Translations under genes and position numbers: made by a program
Assembly (NCBI GenBank): GCA_002842215.1
Contig: PHCC01000006.1
Span: 1 to 64,000, forward strand
Length of the DNA stretch: 64,000 bases
Reading direction: 5' to 3'
Origin: Betaproteobacteria bacterium HGW-Betaproteobacteria-9
GTDB taxonomy: Bacteria > Pseudomonadota > Gammaproteobacteria > Burkholderiales > Burkholderiaceae_C
Notes under the pieces: generated by a model
Databases searched by the model: none
What the model saw: the letters and a program-made list of their open reading frames with translations, nothing else
What the model was told of the DNA's origin: nothing
Shown here: one piece after another, positions 44,757 to 54,451 of the stretch
Numbering within the stretch: the first letter of the stretch is position 1
Layout of the letters: every line of letters starts with the position of its first letter

Positions 44757-45566
44757 TTACGCAAGCCACCTTTTCCTGCGCTTGTAGCTCTTCACATCCT
44801 TGAACGACTTGCGCTCGCCGCCGCCCATGCCGAGGTAAAACTCTTTCACGTCTTCGTTGTTGCGCAGGTCCGAGGCCAGGCCGTCCATCACGATGCGGCC
44901 GCTCTCCATGATGTAGCCGTAGTCGGCGTACTTCAGCGCCATGTTGGTGTTCTGCTCGGCCAGCAGAAAGGTGACCTTTTCCTTGGTGTTCAGGTCCTTC
45001 ACGATCTCGAACACCTCTTCCACGATCTGCGGTGCCAAGCCCATGGAAGGTTCGTCGAGCAGCACCACGCTGGGGTTGGCCATCAGCGCGCGGCCGATCG
45101 CGCACATCTGCTGCTCGCCGCCCGAGGTGTAGGCCGCCTGCGAAGTGCGGCGCGTCTTCAGGCGCGGGAAGTAGTTGTAGACCTTCTCCAGGTTGCGCGC
45201 GATCTCGGCCTTGTCGTTGCGGGTGTACGAACCGGTCATCAGGTTTTCTTCGATGGTCAGGTGGGCGAAACAGTGGCGCCCCTCCATCACCTGCACCACA
45301 CCGAGGTTCACCAGATCGGCGGGCGTGAGGTTTTCAATGCGCTCGCCGCGCAGCTCCACGCTGCCCTTGGTGACCTCGCCGCGCTCGGCCTTGAGCAGGT
45401 TGGAGATGGCGCGCAGCGTGGTCGTCTTGCCCGCGCCGTTGCCACCCAGCAGCGCCGCGATCTTGCCCTCGGGCACGTTGAGCGAAACGCCCTTCAGCAC
45501 GAGGATCACGTGGTTGTAGATGACCTCGATGCCGTTGACGTTGAGAACGATGTTGGGAGTCGTCAT
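44757..45566 (-). CDS. ABC transporter ATPase, LivF type
   Basis: 269 residues from the ATG at 45566 (MTTPNIVLNVNGIEVIYNHV). Walker A is LLGGNGAGKTTTLRAISNLL, the signature is TSGGEQQMCAIGRALM (TSGGEQ replacing the commoner LSGGQ), and Walker B is VVLLDEPSMGLAPQIVEEVF. A basic C-terminal tail (KSFKDVKSYKRRKRW) extends past the usual end and is seen in relatives located near CoA ligases. Confidence 0.92.
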   Translation of the reverse strand: MTTPNIVLNVNGIEVIYNHVILVLKGVSLNVPEGKIAALLGGNGAGKTTTLRAISNLLKAERGEVTKGSVELRGERIENLTPADLVNLGVVQVMEGRHCFAHLTIEENLMTGSYTRNDKAEIARNLEKVYNYFPRLKTRRTSQAAYTSGGEQQMCAIGRALMANPSVVLLDEPSMGLAPQIVEEVFEIVKDLNTKEKVTFLLAEQNTNMALKYADYGYIMESGRIVMDGLASDLRNNEDVKEFYLGMGGGERKSFKDVKSYKRRKRWLA

Positions 45567-45689
45567 GGTGTGTTCCTTGGGAGCCATTCGAAAGACCGTG
45601 CGAACCGGTCTTTCGGATGGCGGCTGGCGAACCAGCCGCGATCACGTTTCAACCCTTCCTCCAATACGGGAGTGGCCCTTCCGAGGATG

Positions 45690-45765
45690 TTGCCGGGCCG
45701 GCTTGACCGGACGGCTGGCATTGCCCCCTTGAGAGGGGGTGCGCGAAGCGCGGCGGGGGTGGGTC
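45690..45765. repeat. GC-rich intergenic repeat, copy 6
   Basis: GTTGCCGGGCCGGCTTGACC is followed by CCCCCTTGAGAGGGGG and CGCGAAGCGCGGCGGGGGTG. It occupies the space between the binding-protein and LivF-type genes. Confidence 0.8.
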
Positions 45766-45788
45766 AATCCCTGTGGCGGGGGTGCTGC

Positions 45789-47126
45789 TTAATTTCCGCA
45801 GTCGGAAGCGGCGCGACGGGTCAGTTTCTTCTCGGCGGCGTACTTGTCGGCCGCAGCCTTGACCATGGGCTTGATGATCTGCTCATCGGCCTGGTACCAG
45901 TCGCTGCTGAACTGCCACTTGCTGCCATCCCACGTGTGGATGCGGGCCCAGTTGGCGCCCATGTGGTCCTGGCAGCTGGTGGACACCGGGCGCAGCACGC
46001 CCTTGAAGCCCAGCGCGTCCAGCTTGGCCTGCGTCAGGTTCAGGTTTTCATAGCCCCAGCGAGCCTGCTCACCGGTCATGACCTTGCCCTTACCGTACTT
46101 CTCTTGTGCCTGGCGCACGCCTTCGACGGCGAACATGGCGCTGAACAGGCCGCGCATGTAGAGCACATCGCCCACTTCGTCTTTTGGCCCGGTGCCCTGG
46201 CCCTTGGCGTGCAGCTTGTCCAGCACTTCCTTGACCACGGCTGAGCCCTTTTCGGCACCGTGTTGCATGGTGATGGCGTTGTAGCCCTTGGCACCCATGC
46301 CGACGTCCTTGACGTCAGGCTCGGCACCGGCCCACCACACGCCATAAATTTTCTCACGCGGGTAGCCGGTGGCTTGTGCTTCCTTCAGCAGGGTGGAGTT
46401 CATCACGCCCCAGCCCCAGTTGACCACGAAGTCCGGGCGGCTCTGGCGGATTTGCAGCCAGGTGGATTTCTGTTCCACGCCGGGGTGGGTGACGGGCAGC
46501 AGGCTCAGCTTGAAGCCGTGCATAGCCGCGCGTTCCTGCAGGATCGGGATCGCTTCCTTGCCGAACGGGCTGTCGTGGTAGACCAGTGCGATGTGCTTGC
46601 CCTTGAGGTTGGCAGCGCCGCCCAGCTTCTTGCTAATGTCCTGGATGATCACGTCGCCAGCCACCCAGTAGGTGCCTGCGAGCGGGAAGTTCCACTTGAA
46701 CACGCCGCCGTCGGCCGACTCGCTGCGGCCATAGCCGGCGGTGATCAGGGGGATCTTGTCGTTGGGGGCTTTTTCGGTCAGCGCGAAGGTGATGCCGGTG
46801 GACAGCGGCTGGAACACCGTGGCGCCGCCGTTCTTGCCTTTCAGGCGCTCGTAGCACTCCACGCCGCGGTCGGTGGCGTAGCCGGTTTCGCATTCTTCGT
46901 ACGACAGCTTCACGCCGTTGACGCCGCCGCGGGCGTTCACCAGCTTGAGGTAGTCCACATAGCCGTTGGCGAAGGGCACGCCGTTGGGTGCGTAGGCGCC
47001 GGTGCGGTACACCAGCACCGGGAAGAACTGCTCCTTGGCCTGGGCCATGGCAGTGGTGGAGACCAGCGCGCCCGATACGGCGGCACAGGCCAAGGATACG
47101 GAAAGAGCAAGGTTACGCAGCTTCAT
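45789..47126 (-). CDS. ABC transporter substrate-binding protein, LivK type
   Basis: 445 residues with a signal peptide (LALSVSLACAAVSGALVS, cleavage near AMAQ). A type I periplasmic-binding fold is indicated by YVDYLKLVNARGGVNGVKLS, YEECETGYATDRGVECYERL and IALVYHDSPFGKEAIPIL. It is longer than amino-acid LivK proteins and belongs to the subgroup found with CoA ligases in Burkholderiales, which suggests an aromatic or fatty acid ligand. The ligand is not proven. Confidence 0.92.
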   Translation of the reverse strand: MKLRNLALSVSLACAAVSGALVSTTAMAQAKEQFFPVLVYRTGAYAPNGVPFANGYVDYLKLVNARGGVNGVKLSYEECETGYATDRGVECYERLKGKNGGATVFQPLSTGITFALTEKAPNDKIPLITAGYGRSESADGGVFKWNFPLAGTYWVAGDVIIQDISKKLGGAANLKGKHIALVYHDSPFGKEAIPILQERAAMHGFKLSLLPVTHPGVEQKSTWLQIRQSRPDFVVNWGWGVMNSTLLKEAQATGYPREKIYGVWWAGAEPDVKDVGMGAKGYNAITMQHGAEKGSAVVKEVLDKLHAKGQGTGPKDEVGDVLYMRGLFSAMFAVEGVRQAQEKYGKGKVMTGEQARWGYENLNLTQAKLDALGFKGVLRPVSTSCQDHMGANWARIHTWDGSKWQFSSDWYQADEQIIKPMVKAAADKYAAEKKLTRRAASDCGN

Positions 47127-47271
47127 TTCGTTTGTCTCCTAAGGAAAAAACCAACACACAAAAAAACCAACCCAAGGGCCCGTCAGTTCACTCCGCCCGC
47201 AGCGCTGGCGCATCGGGCATTTCCCCATCGGGGATCACCCTGAGGCGCCGTCGGCCATGGCCGTGCGGACA

Positions 47272-48348
47272 TCAGTGCGGGAAAGGCCACAACCGCAACT
47301 TCTGTTTGCCAATGCTCCAGAGCTTGGCCAGCCCGTGCGGCTCCACGATCAGGAACCAGACGATCAGCGCACCGAAGACCATGAACTCGGTGTGGGAGAT
47401 GCCAGCGGTGGAGATATCCACGCCCACGAGCGAGCCCAGCGCGGGCAGGAACTGGTTCAGGAAGATGGGCAGCACCACGATGAAGGCGGCGCCGAAGAAG
47501 CTGCCCATGATGGAACCCATGCCGCCGATGATCACCATAAAGAGCAGCTGGAACGAGCGGTCGATCGAGAAGGCCGCAGGCTCCCACGAACCCAGGTGCA
47601 CGAAGCCCCACAGGCCGCCGGCGACGCCGACGATGAACGAACTGACAGCGAAGGCACTGAGCTTGGCGTACATCGGGCGGATGCCGATCACGGCGGCGGC
47701 CACGTCCATGTCGCGAATCGCCATCCACTCGCGGCCGATGGCCGAGCGCACCAGGTTCTTGGCCAGCAGGCCGAACACCACCAGGAAGGCCAGACAGAAC
47801 AGGTACTTCTGCAGCGGCGTCTCGATCGGCATGCCCAAGACCTGCAGGTTGGAGACGGACACCGAGCCCGAAGCGTTGTTGTTGGTGAACCAGCCGATGC
47901 GCAGGAAAGCCCAGTCGCAGAAGAACTGCGCCGCCAGCGTGGCCACCGCGAGGTACAGGCCTTTCACCCGCAAGCTCGGGATGCCGAAAAAGATACCCAC
48001 CAGCGTGGCGAAGAAGCCGCCCGAGAGCAAGGCAATGATCAGCGGCATGCCCTCGATGCGGATGTAGGTGTTGTAGGCCATGTAGGCGCCCACCGCCATG
48101 AAGGCGCCCGAGCCCAGCGAGATCTGGCCACAGTAGCCCACCAGGATGTTCACGCCCAGGGCGGCCAGCGCCAGGATCAGGAACGGGATCAGGATGGCGC
48201 GGAACATGTACTCGTCCACCAGGAACGGCACGCCAATGAAGGCGAACGCGATCAGCGCGAGGATGGCCCAGCGGTCCTGCGCGATCGGGAAGATCTGCTG
48301 GTCGGTGCGGTAGGAGGTCTTGAACTGACCGTTTTCTCTGTAGAACAT
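47272..48348 (-). CDS. ABC transporter permease, LivM type
   Basis: 358-residue inner-membrane protein with about ten hydrophobic segments. LVGYCGQISLGSGAFMAVGA is the LivM family motif, and LVRSAIGREWMAIRDMDVAA is the ATPase-contact loop. The N-terminal 30 residues (MFYRENGQFKTSYRTDQQIF) are polar and precede the first helix. Confidence 0.93.
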   Translation of the reverse strand: MFYRENGQFKTSYRTDQQIFPIAQDRWAILALIAFAFIGVPFLVDEYMFRAILIPFLILALAALGVNILVGYCGQISLGSGAFMAVGAYMAYNTYIRIEGMPLIIALLSGGFFATLVGIFFGIPSLRVKGLYLAVATLAAQFFCDWAFLRIGWFTNNNASGSVSVSNLQVLGMPIETPLQKYLFCLAFLVVFGLLAKNLVRSAIGREWMAIRDMDVAAAVIGIRPMYAKLSAFAVSSFIVGVAGGLWGFVHLGSWEPAAFSIDRSFQLLFMVIIGGMGSIMGSFFGAAFIVVLPIFLNQFLPALGSLVGVDISTAGISHTEFMVFGALIVWFLIVEPHGLAKLWSIGKQKLRLWPFPH

Positions 48349-48404
48349 GTTCTTTTCCTTTGTCTCAACCTATTCGGCGAGCAGTGCCTTACCCAGCGCT
48401 CCCG

Positions 48405-48492
48405 AGGAACCGGCTTTGCCGGGCCTCAGGGAGCGTCCCCCTCCCGCCGCAGGCGAGAGAGGGGGAAGACGCGAAGCGGCGCAGGGGGTGTT
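48405..48492. repeat. GC-rich intergenic repeat, copy 7
   Basis: GAGGAACCGGCTTTGCCGGG is followed by CCCCCTCCCGCCGCAGGCGA and GGGGAAGACGCGAAGCGGCG, then CAGGGGGTG. The last part is nearly identical to copy 1. It fills the spacer between the LivH and LivM genes. Confidence 0.82.
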
Positions 48493-48498
48493 TCATGA

Positions 48499-49428
48499 TC
48501 ACACGCGGTCAATAATTTTTTCGCCGAACAGACCCTGCGGCCGGAACAGCAGGAACACCAGCGCCAGCACATACGCAAACCAGATCTCGATGCCGCCGCC
48601 GACCATGGGACCGATGTAGACCTCGGACAGCTTCTCGCCCACGCCGATGATCAGGCCGCCGATGATGGCGCCGGGCACCGAGGTCAGGCCGCCCAGGATG
48701 ATCACGGGCAGGGCGCGCAGGGCCACGGTGGTGAGTGAGAACTGCACGCCGAGCTTGGAGCCCCAGATCACGCCGGCCACCAGTGCGGTGATGCCGGCCA
48801 CGCACCAGACGATGACCCAGATGCGGTTGAGCGGGATGCCGATGGACTGCGCGGCCTGGTGGTCGTCCGCCACCGCGCGCAGGGCGCGGCCGGTGCTGGT
48901 CTTCTGGAAGAACAGCGAGAGCACCGCAACCAGCATCGCCGCCACGATGGCCGCGATGATGTCTTCCTGGTTGACCAGCACACCGCCTTCGAAGGTGCTT
49001 TCAAACAGGAACAGCGGGTCCTTGGGCATACCCACGTCGATCGGGTAGATGTCCGAGCCGAAGATGGTCTGGCCCAGGCCGTCGAGGAAATAGGTGATGC
49101 CCAGCGTGGCCATCAGCAGCGTCACGCCTTCTTGGTTCACCAGGTGGCGCAGCACCAGGCGTTCGATCAGCCAGGCCAGGATGAACATGCAGCCGGCCGC
49201 GATGAAGAAGGCGATCACGTTGCCGAGCAGCTTGCTCTCCAGTCCCAGCCACTGCGGTACCCACTCCGAGAAGCGGGCCATCGCCAGCGCGGCGAACAGC
49301 ACCATCGCACCCTGTGCGAAGTTGAAGACGCCCGAGGCCTTGAAGATCAGCACGAAGCCGAGCGCCACCAGCGAATACAGCATGCCGGCCATCAGGCCGC
49401 CCAGCAGTGTTTCAAGAAAGAATCCCAT
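48499..49428 (-). CDS. ABC transporter permease, LivH type
   Basis: 309 residues from the ATG at 49428 (MGFFLETLLGGLMAGMLYSL), about eight hydrophobic segments. FVLIFKASGVFNFAQGAMVL is the LivH signature near residue 30. Upstream codons in the same frame have no ribosome site and overlap the LivG gene. Confidence 0.93.
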   Translation of the reverse strand: MGFFLETLLGGLMAGMLYSLVALGFVLIFKASGVFNFAQGAMVLFAALAMARFSEWVPQWLGLESKLLGNVIAFFIAAGCMFILAWLIERLVLRHLVNQEGVTLLMATLGITYFLDGLGQTIFGSDIYPIDVGMPKDPLFLFESTFEGGVLVNQEDIIAAIVAAMLVAVLSLFFQKTSTGRALRAVADDHQAAQSIGIPLNRIWVIVWCVAGITALVAGVIWGSKLGVQFSLTTVALRALPVIILGGLTSVPGAIIGGLIIGVGEKLSEVYIGPMVGGGIEIWFAYVLALVFLLFRPQGLFGEKIIDRV

Positions 49429-49444
49429 CTGGTTGTCTCCGTGT

Positions 49445-50227
49445 TCAGTGGCTCGTGCCGAGGTACGCGCTGATGACTTCTTCGTTGTTGCGCACTTCTT
49501 CGGGTGTGCCGTCACCGATTTTTTTGCCGTAGTCGAGCACGACCACGCGATCGCTGATGTCCATCACCACGCCCATGTCGTGCTCGATCAGCACGATGGT
49601 GGTGCCGAACTCGTCGTTCACGTCGAGGATGAAGCGGCTCATGTCCTGTTTTTCTTCCAGGTTCATGCCGGCCATGGGCTCGTCGAGCAACAGTACCTGC
49701 GGTTCCATCGCCAGGGCGCGGCCCAGGTCCACGCGCTTTTGCAGGCCGTAGGGCAGCTGGCCCACCGGCGTCTTGCGGAAGGCCTGGATTTCCAGGAAGT
49801 CGATGATGTGTTCGACGAATTCGCGGTGCTGTTCTTCTTCGCGTTGCGCCGGTCCGATGCGCAGCGCCTGCAGGAACAGGTTGCTTTTGATGCGCAGGTT
49901 GCGGCCGGTCATGATGTTGTCGATCACGCTCATGCCTTTGAACAGCGCCAGGTTCTGGAAGGTGCGGGCGATGCCCATCTCGGCCACCTGCCGGCTGTTC
50001 ATGTGCTTGAAGGTCTGACCGTGGAAGCTGATGCTGCCTTCCTGCGGCTGGTACACGCCGTTGATGCAGTTGAGCATGGAGCTCTTGCCGGCACCGTTGG
50101 GGCCGATGATGGCGCGCACTTCGTGTTCCTTCACGTTGAAGGAAATGTCGGTCAGCGCCTTCACGCCGCCAAAGCGCAGGCTGATGTTTTGCACGTCGAG
50201 AATGACGTCGCCAATCTTTTTGGTCAT
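49445..50227 (-). CDS. ABC transporter ATPase, LivG type
   Basis: 260 residues. Walker A is GPNGAGKSSMLNCINGVY, the LivG-specific GIARTFQNLALFKGMSVIDN follows, the signature region is LPYGLQKRVDLGRALA, and Walker B is VLLLDEPMAGMNLEEKQDM. LPYGLQKRV is normal for LivG proteins. The start overlaps the upstream synthetase stop by four bases. Confidence 0.93.
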   Translation of the reverse strand: MTKKIGDVILDVQNISLRFGGVKALTDISFNVKEHEVRAIIGPNGAGKSSMLNCINGVYQPQEGSISFHGQTFKHMNSRQVAEMGIARTFQNLALFKGMSVIDNIMTGRNLRIKSNLFLQALRIGPAQREEEQHREFVEHIIDFLEIQAFRKTPVGQLPYGLQKRVDLGRALAMEPQVLLLDEPMAGMNLEEKQDMSRFILDVNDEFGTTIVLIEHDMGVVMDISDRVVVLDYGKKIGDGTPEEVRNNEEVISAYLGTSH

Positions 50228-52170
50228 GCGGCAGCTTTCACGGGGGCAAACGTCTTGGCATCGCGGACCTGCAGCGTGGCGCTCACGCTGCCGGTGCGGC
50301 CGTCTTCGAACTTCACCTGGGTTTCGATGTACTGCTCGGTCTTGCCGCCATAGAGGGCATCGACGAGCACGCTGTATTTGTCGGCGATGAAACCGCGGCG
50401 GACCTTGTTGGTGCGGGTGAGTTCGCCGTCGTCGGCGTCGAGCTCCTTGTGCAACACCAGGAAGCGGCTGATCTGGCTGCCGGCGAGCAGTTCGTCGCGG
50501 CTCAGGTCGGCGTTGACTTTTTCAACGCACTCGCGGATGAGTTCGTACACCTCGGGCTTTTGCGCCAGATCGGTGTAGCCGGCGTAGGGCAGGTTGCGGC
50601 GCTCGGCCCAGTTGCCCACGGCCTCGAAGTCGATGTTGACCATCACGCAGACCTGGTCGCGCTGGTCGCCATAAGCCACCACCTCCTTGATCTGCGAGAA
50701 GAACTTGAGCTTGTTCTCCACGTACTTGGGCGCGAACATGGCGCCGTCGTTGGCGCCGCCCTTGATGCGGCCCACGTCTTTCACGCGGTCGATGATCTTC
50801 AGGTGGCCCGAAGCGTCGATGAAGCCGGCGTCGCTGGTGTGGTACCAGCCGTCGGCGGTCAGCACCTCGGCGGTGGCTTCGGGGTTCTTGTAGTAGGCCT
50901 TGAGCAGGCCGGGCGACTTCACCAGGATCTCGCCGGTGTCGCTGAGCTTGATCTCCACGCCTTCGCAGGGCACACCCACGGTGTCGGCGCGCGCTTCGTG
51001 GTCGGGCTGCAGGCAGACGAACACGGCCGTTTCGGTGGAGCCGTAGAGCTGTTTCAGGTTGATGCCGATGGAGCGGTAGAAGCTGAACAGATCGGGACCG
51101 ATGGCTTCGCCCGCCGTGTACGCCACCCGCACGCGACTCAGGCCCAGGCTGTTGCGCAGCGGGCCGTACACAAAGATGTTGCCCAGCGCGTATTTGAGGC
51201 CGTCCATGAAACCGATGGATTTGCCGTCCATCTTGGTCGGGCCGACGCGGCGCGCCACGTCCATGAAAGCGTGGAACATCTTGCGCTTGATGGTGCCCGC
51301 GTCTTCCATGCGGATCATCACCGTGGTGAGCAGGCCTTCAAACACGCGCGGCGGCGCGAAGTAATACGTGGGGCCGACTTCCTTCAGATCGATGGTCACG
51401 GTGGCGCCCGACTCGGGGCAGTTCACCACGTAGCCGGCCACCAGCCACTGCGCATACGAAAAGATGTTCTGACCGATCCAGGCCGGTGGCAGGTAGGCCA
51501 GCACCTCGTCGTTTTCGGTCAGCTTGTCAAAGCGCGCGCCCACGGCAGCGCGGTCGATCAGGGTGTTGTGGGTGTGCACCACGCCCTTGGGGTTGCCGGT
51601 GGTTCCCGAGGTGAAGAACATCGCGGCCACGTCATCCGGCTGGGCCATGTCCACCTGCTGCTGGAACAGCTGGGTGTGGATCTTGGCAAACGCTTGACCC
51701 GCTCCGATCAGCTCTTCCAGCGCGGCCAGGCCTGGCTGGTCGTAGTTGCGCAGGCCGCGTGGATCGTCGTAGTAGATATTCGAGAGCTGCGGGCAGCGGT
51801 CGCGGATTTCGAGCATCTTGTCGACCTGCTCCTGGTCTTCCACCACCGCGAAGCGCACCTCGGCGTTGTTGATCGGGAACACGCATTCGGCGCCCACCGC
51901 GTCCTGGTACAGCGGCACGGGAATCGCGCCCAGCGATTGCGCGGCCAGCATGGTGGCGTAGAGACGCGGGCGGTTGGCACCGATCACCACCATGTGTTCG
52001 CCGCGCTGCAGGCCGGCCTGGTGCAGGCCGCAGGCCACCGCTTCCACCAGTTGAGCCATCGCGGCCCAGGTGGTGGTCTGCCAGATCCCGTATTCCTTCT
52101 CGCGCATGGCCGCCGCGGTGGGGCGGCGTTTCGCGTGTTCCAGCAAGAGCCGGGGGAAAGTCGTTTGCAT
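50224..52170 (-). CDS. long-chain acyl-CoA synthetase-like AMP-dependent ligase
   Basis: 648 residues from the ATG at 52170 (MQTTFPRLLLEHAKRRPTAA). The phosphate loop is FFTSGTTGNPKGVVHTHNTL, followed by YGSTETAVFVCLQPDHEA and the GWYHTSDAGFIDASGHLKII hinge. Size and motifs fit FadD/ACSBG-like acyl-CoA synthetases. It is the first gene of the transporter operon and lies divergent from a Crp-family regulator. Whether it acts on fatty or aromatic acids is not visible. Confidence 0.9.
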   Translation of the reverse strand: MQTTFPRLLLEHAKRRPTAAAMREKEYGIWQTTTWAAMAQLVEAVACGLHQAGLQRGEHMVVIGANRPRLYATMLAAQSLGAIPVPLYQDAVGAECVFPINNAEVRFAVVEDQEQVDKMLEIRDRCPQLSNIYYDDPRGLRNYDQPGLAALEELIGAGQAFAKIHTQLFQQQVDMAQPDDVAAMFFTSGTTGNPKGVVHTHNTLIDRAAVGARFDKLTENDEVLAYLPPAWIGQNIFSYAQWLVAGYVVNCPESGATVTIDLKEVGPTYYFAPPRVFEGLLTTVMIRMEDAGTIKRKMFHAFMDVARRVGPTKMDGKSIGFMDGLKYALGNIFVYGPLRNSLGLSRVRVAYTAGEAIGPDLFSFYRSIGINLKQLYGSTETAVFVCLQPDHEARADTVGVPCEGVEIKLSDTGEILVKSPGLLKAYYKNPEATAEVLTADGWYHTSDAGFIDASGHLKIIDRVKDVGRIKGGANDGAMFAPKYVENKLKFFSQIKEVVAYGDQRDQVCVMVNIDFEAVGNWAERRNLPYAGYTDLAQKPEVYELIRECVEKVNADLSRDELLAGSQISRFLVLHKELDADDGELTRTNKVRRGFIADKYSVLVDALYGGKTEQYIETQVKFEDGRTGSVSATLQVRDAKTFAPVKAAA

Positions 52171-52278
52171 TGCAAGTCTCCAGATGCGGGGAGGGCAGCG
52201 GTGCTGGGCCAGGGGGCTTTCAGCCACACCCGTTCAAATCATTCTGGGGCGGATGGTAGGCCCATGTTTGACGTTATG

Positions 52279-52296
52279 TTGTCGGTGCGACGACAA
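52279..52296. promoter_or_regulatory. TTGTCG-N6-CGACAA palindrome, candidate Crp-family operator
   Basis: Perfect six-base arms are separated by six bases, the spacing of Crp/Fnr-type operators. It lies in the 174-base region between the divergent synthetase operon and the Crp-family gene, 48 bases before the latter's start codon. Control of both directions by that regulator is inferred. Confidence 0.55.
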
Positions 52297-52344
52297 TTGA
52301 AGGGTCTGCCCTCCTAGGACTTTCCCTAGTTCGTTGTACTGGCC

Positions 52345-53070
52345 ATGAGCAACTTCACCCCCAGCCGGACCGGCTCCCAGTTGCGGGAGCGTGCCCGCGC
52401 ACCCACCGTGCAGGAGCTGTCCCAGATCCCCTGGCTGCAGGCTTTGAGCGAGGGCGAACGCGCACGGGCCGAAGACGCACTCGTCGTGAGCGAGGCGCAG
52501 GCGGGCGACTTCATCTGCCGCATCGGCCGGCCGGTCACCTACTGGTTCGGTCTGGTCGATGGCCTGCTCAAGATGAGCAACGACGATTCGCAAGGCCCGG
52601 TCATCACTTTCACCGGCGTGGCGCCCGGTGGCTGGTTCGGCGAAGGCACCGTGCTCAAACACGAGCAATACCGCTACAACATCCAGGCCCTGCGCAAGAG
52701 CCGCGTGGCTGGCCTGCCGGTCGAGACCTTCGACTGGCTGCTGGACCACTCGCTCGGCTTCAACCGTTTCGTGATGCACCAGCTCAACGAGCGCCTCGGC
52801 CAGTTCATCGCCGCACGCGAAATCGACCGCCTGAACAACCCCGATCTGCGCGTCGCGCGCAACCTCGCGGCCCTGTTCCACCCGCTGCTCTCGCCCAACG
52901 TGGGCGGCGTCCTGCGCATCACCCAGCAGGAGCTGGCCTATCTGGTGGGCTTATCGCGTCAGCGCGTGAACGAAGCCCTCGCCGCGCTCACGGCCAAGGG
53001 CTGGATCCGGGTCGAATACGGCGGCGTGCGGGTGCTCGATCTGCCAGCGCTGCGCTCGGGGGGCCTGTAG
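52345..53070 (+). CDS. Crp/Fnr family transcriptional regulator
   Basis: 241 residues. The cyclic-nucleotide-binding fold covers about residues 30-150 ([40 protein letters not shown]), and the C-terminal helix-turn-helix is [20 protein letters not shown]. Only one cysteine is present, so the iron-sulfur cluster of Fnr is ruled out. The effector could be a small molecule such as the CoA ester or cAMP. Divergent from the transporter/ligase operon it probably controls. Confidence 0.93.
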   Translation: MSNFTPSRTGSQLRERARAPTVQELSQIPWLQALSEGERARAEDALVVSEAQAGDFICRIGRPVTYWFGLVDGLLKMSNDDSQGPVITFTGVAPGGWFGEGTVLKHEQYRYNIQALRKSRVAGLPVETFDWLLDHSLGFNRFVMHQLNERLGQFIAAREIDRLNNPDLRVARNLAALFHPLLSPNVGGVLRITQQELAYLVGLSRQRVNEALAALTAKGWIRVEYGGVRVLDLPALRSGGL

Positions 53071-53150
53071 CCCCCACACTCCGCCGCTGCGCGGGTCGCT
53101 GCCCCCCGAGGGGGCGCGGCCTTGCTTGGGGCGGCCCGGCGCGGCGGCCC
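53071..53150. repeat. GC-rich intergenic repeat, copy 8 (variant)
   Basis: CCCCCACACTCCGCCGCTGC, GCGGGTCGCTGCCCCCCGAG and GGGGCGCGGCC form a diverged, inverted-orientation variant of the repeat directly after the Crp-family stop codon. It may serve as a terminator hairpin. Confidence 0.6.
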
Positions 53151-53191
53151 ATCAACCTGTCAGCCGTGCATCAATCTGGGATGATCCCCCC

Positions 53192-54451
53192 ATGACCACC
53201 GACAAAAAGCCCAGCACGCTCAAGCTCAACCCGGGCGCTGCGAAGAAATCCAAGGCCGATCCGTTCGCGCCACGCCGCGCCCCGGTTCGCCCGCCCGGCC
53301 CGGCCCGCGCCAAGAGCGTTTCAGCCTCCGCGCCCAAGCCACCGCGTGAACCCTCACCCGGCTACGGCGCCCAACGATCCAGCCCCCAAGGCGAACGCAC
53401 CGAGCGCCCGCGCTACGGGTCCGACCGGCCGGGCAGCGACCGACCCGCCGGCCCCCGTTCCACCGGCGACCGCCCGCGCTCTGGCCCCGCAGCCGCACCG
53501 CGCGGTGACGAGCGCGGCTGGAGCGAGCGCCCGGTACCGCGCCGTGCGGACCCGCGCGACGCACCCCACGGCGCTGGCGACCGCCCGCAGCGTGGCCTGT
53601 CCGCCGCACCGCGCCCGGTGCAGCCGCACCGGCCCGACCTCGCCCGCGTCGGCAACGTGCGCGGCGAAGTGCGGCTCAACAAACGCATGGCCGACCTCGG
53701 CCTGTGCTCGCGCCGCGAGGCCGACGAATGGATCGCGCGCGGCTGGGTGCTGGTCAACGGCGAGCCGGCTGTCATGGGCATGCCCGTGGCGCCCGACGCC
53801 AACGTGGAGGTGCTGCCCCAGGCGCGCCACCAGCAGGCCGGGCAGGTGACGATCCTGCTGCACAAGCCCATGGGCTACGTGAGCGGCCAGCCCGAAGACG
53901 GCCACGAAGCCGCCGCCACGCTGATCGGCGCGCCCAGCCAGTGGCGCGGCGACGCCCGCCATCCGGCGGATGGCCGCCGCTTCGCCCCCGAACACACCCG
54001 CGGCCTCGCGCCCTGCGGCCGGCTCGACATCGACTCCGTGGGCCTGCTCGTGCTCACGCAGGACGGCCGCATCGCGCGCCAGCTCATCGGCGAGAACAGC
54101 GGCATTGAAAAGGAATACCTGGTGCGCGTGCACTACGCACCCAACGGCCCGCACGGCGCGGGCGTGGTCACGCAAGACGTGCAGGCCGTTTTCCCCGCGG
54201 ACAAGCTGGCCCTGCTGCGTCACGGTTTGAGCCTGGACGAGCAGCCTTTGAAGCCCGCCCAGGTGGACTGGATGAACCCCGAGCAGCTGCGCTTCATCCT
54301 CAAGGAAGGCAAGAAGCGCCAGATCCGCCGCATGTGCGAACAGGTCGGCCTGCACGTGGTGGGCCTGAAGCGCATCCGCATCGGGAACGTGGTGCTGGGC
54401 AATCTGCCGGTAGGGCAGTGGCGGTATCTGGGGGCGGGGGAGGGGTTCTGA
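53192..54451 (+). CDS. RluB/RluF-type rRNA pseudouridine synthase with long disordered N-terminus
   Basis: 419 residues from the ATG at 53192. Residues 1 to about 155 are low-complexity, rich in Arg, Pro, Gly and Asp, and probably disordered. From about 159 there is an S4 RNA-binding domain ([20 protein letters not shown]), then the catalytic domain with the essential Asp near 279 in [17 protein letters not shown] and [17 protein letters not shown] near the end. It isomerises a uridine in 23S rRNA. Sequence details look closest to RluF, but RluB cannot be excluded by eye. Confidence 0.9.
   Translation: MTTDKKPSTLKLNPGAAKKSKADPFAPRRAPVRPPGPARAKSVSASAPKPPREPSPGYGAQRSSPQGERTERPRYGSDRPGSDRPAGPRSTGDRPRSGPAAAPRGDERGWSERPVPRRADPRDAPHGAGDRPQRGLSAAPRPVQPHRPDLARVGNVRGEVRLNKRMADLGLCSRREADEWIARGWVLVNGEPAVMGMPVAPDANVEVLPQARHQQAGQVTILLHKPMGYVSGQPEDGHEAAATLIGAPSQWRGDARHPADGRRFAPEHTRGLAPCGRLDIDSVGLLVLTQDGRIARQLIGENSGIEKEYLVRVHYAPNGPHGAGVVTQDVQAVFPADKLALLRHGLSLDEQPLKPAQVDWMNPEQLRFILKEGKKRQIRRMCEQVGLHVVGLKRIRIGNVVLGNLPVGQWRYLGAGEGF

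Noticed and set aside
43230..46244. 1004-codon open frame on the + strand
   Set aside because: It lies antisense to the PaaK-like ligase, LivF-type ATPase and LivK-type genes, spans their spacers and repeats, and its His/Val/Gly-rich translation has no domain. It is a by-product of high GC at third positions.
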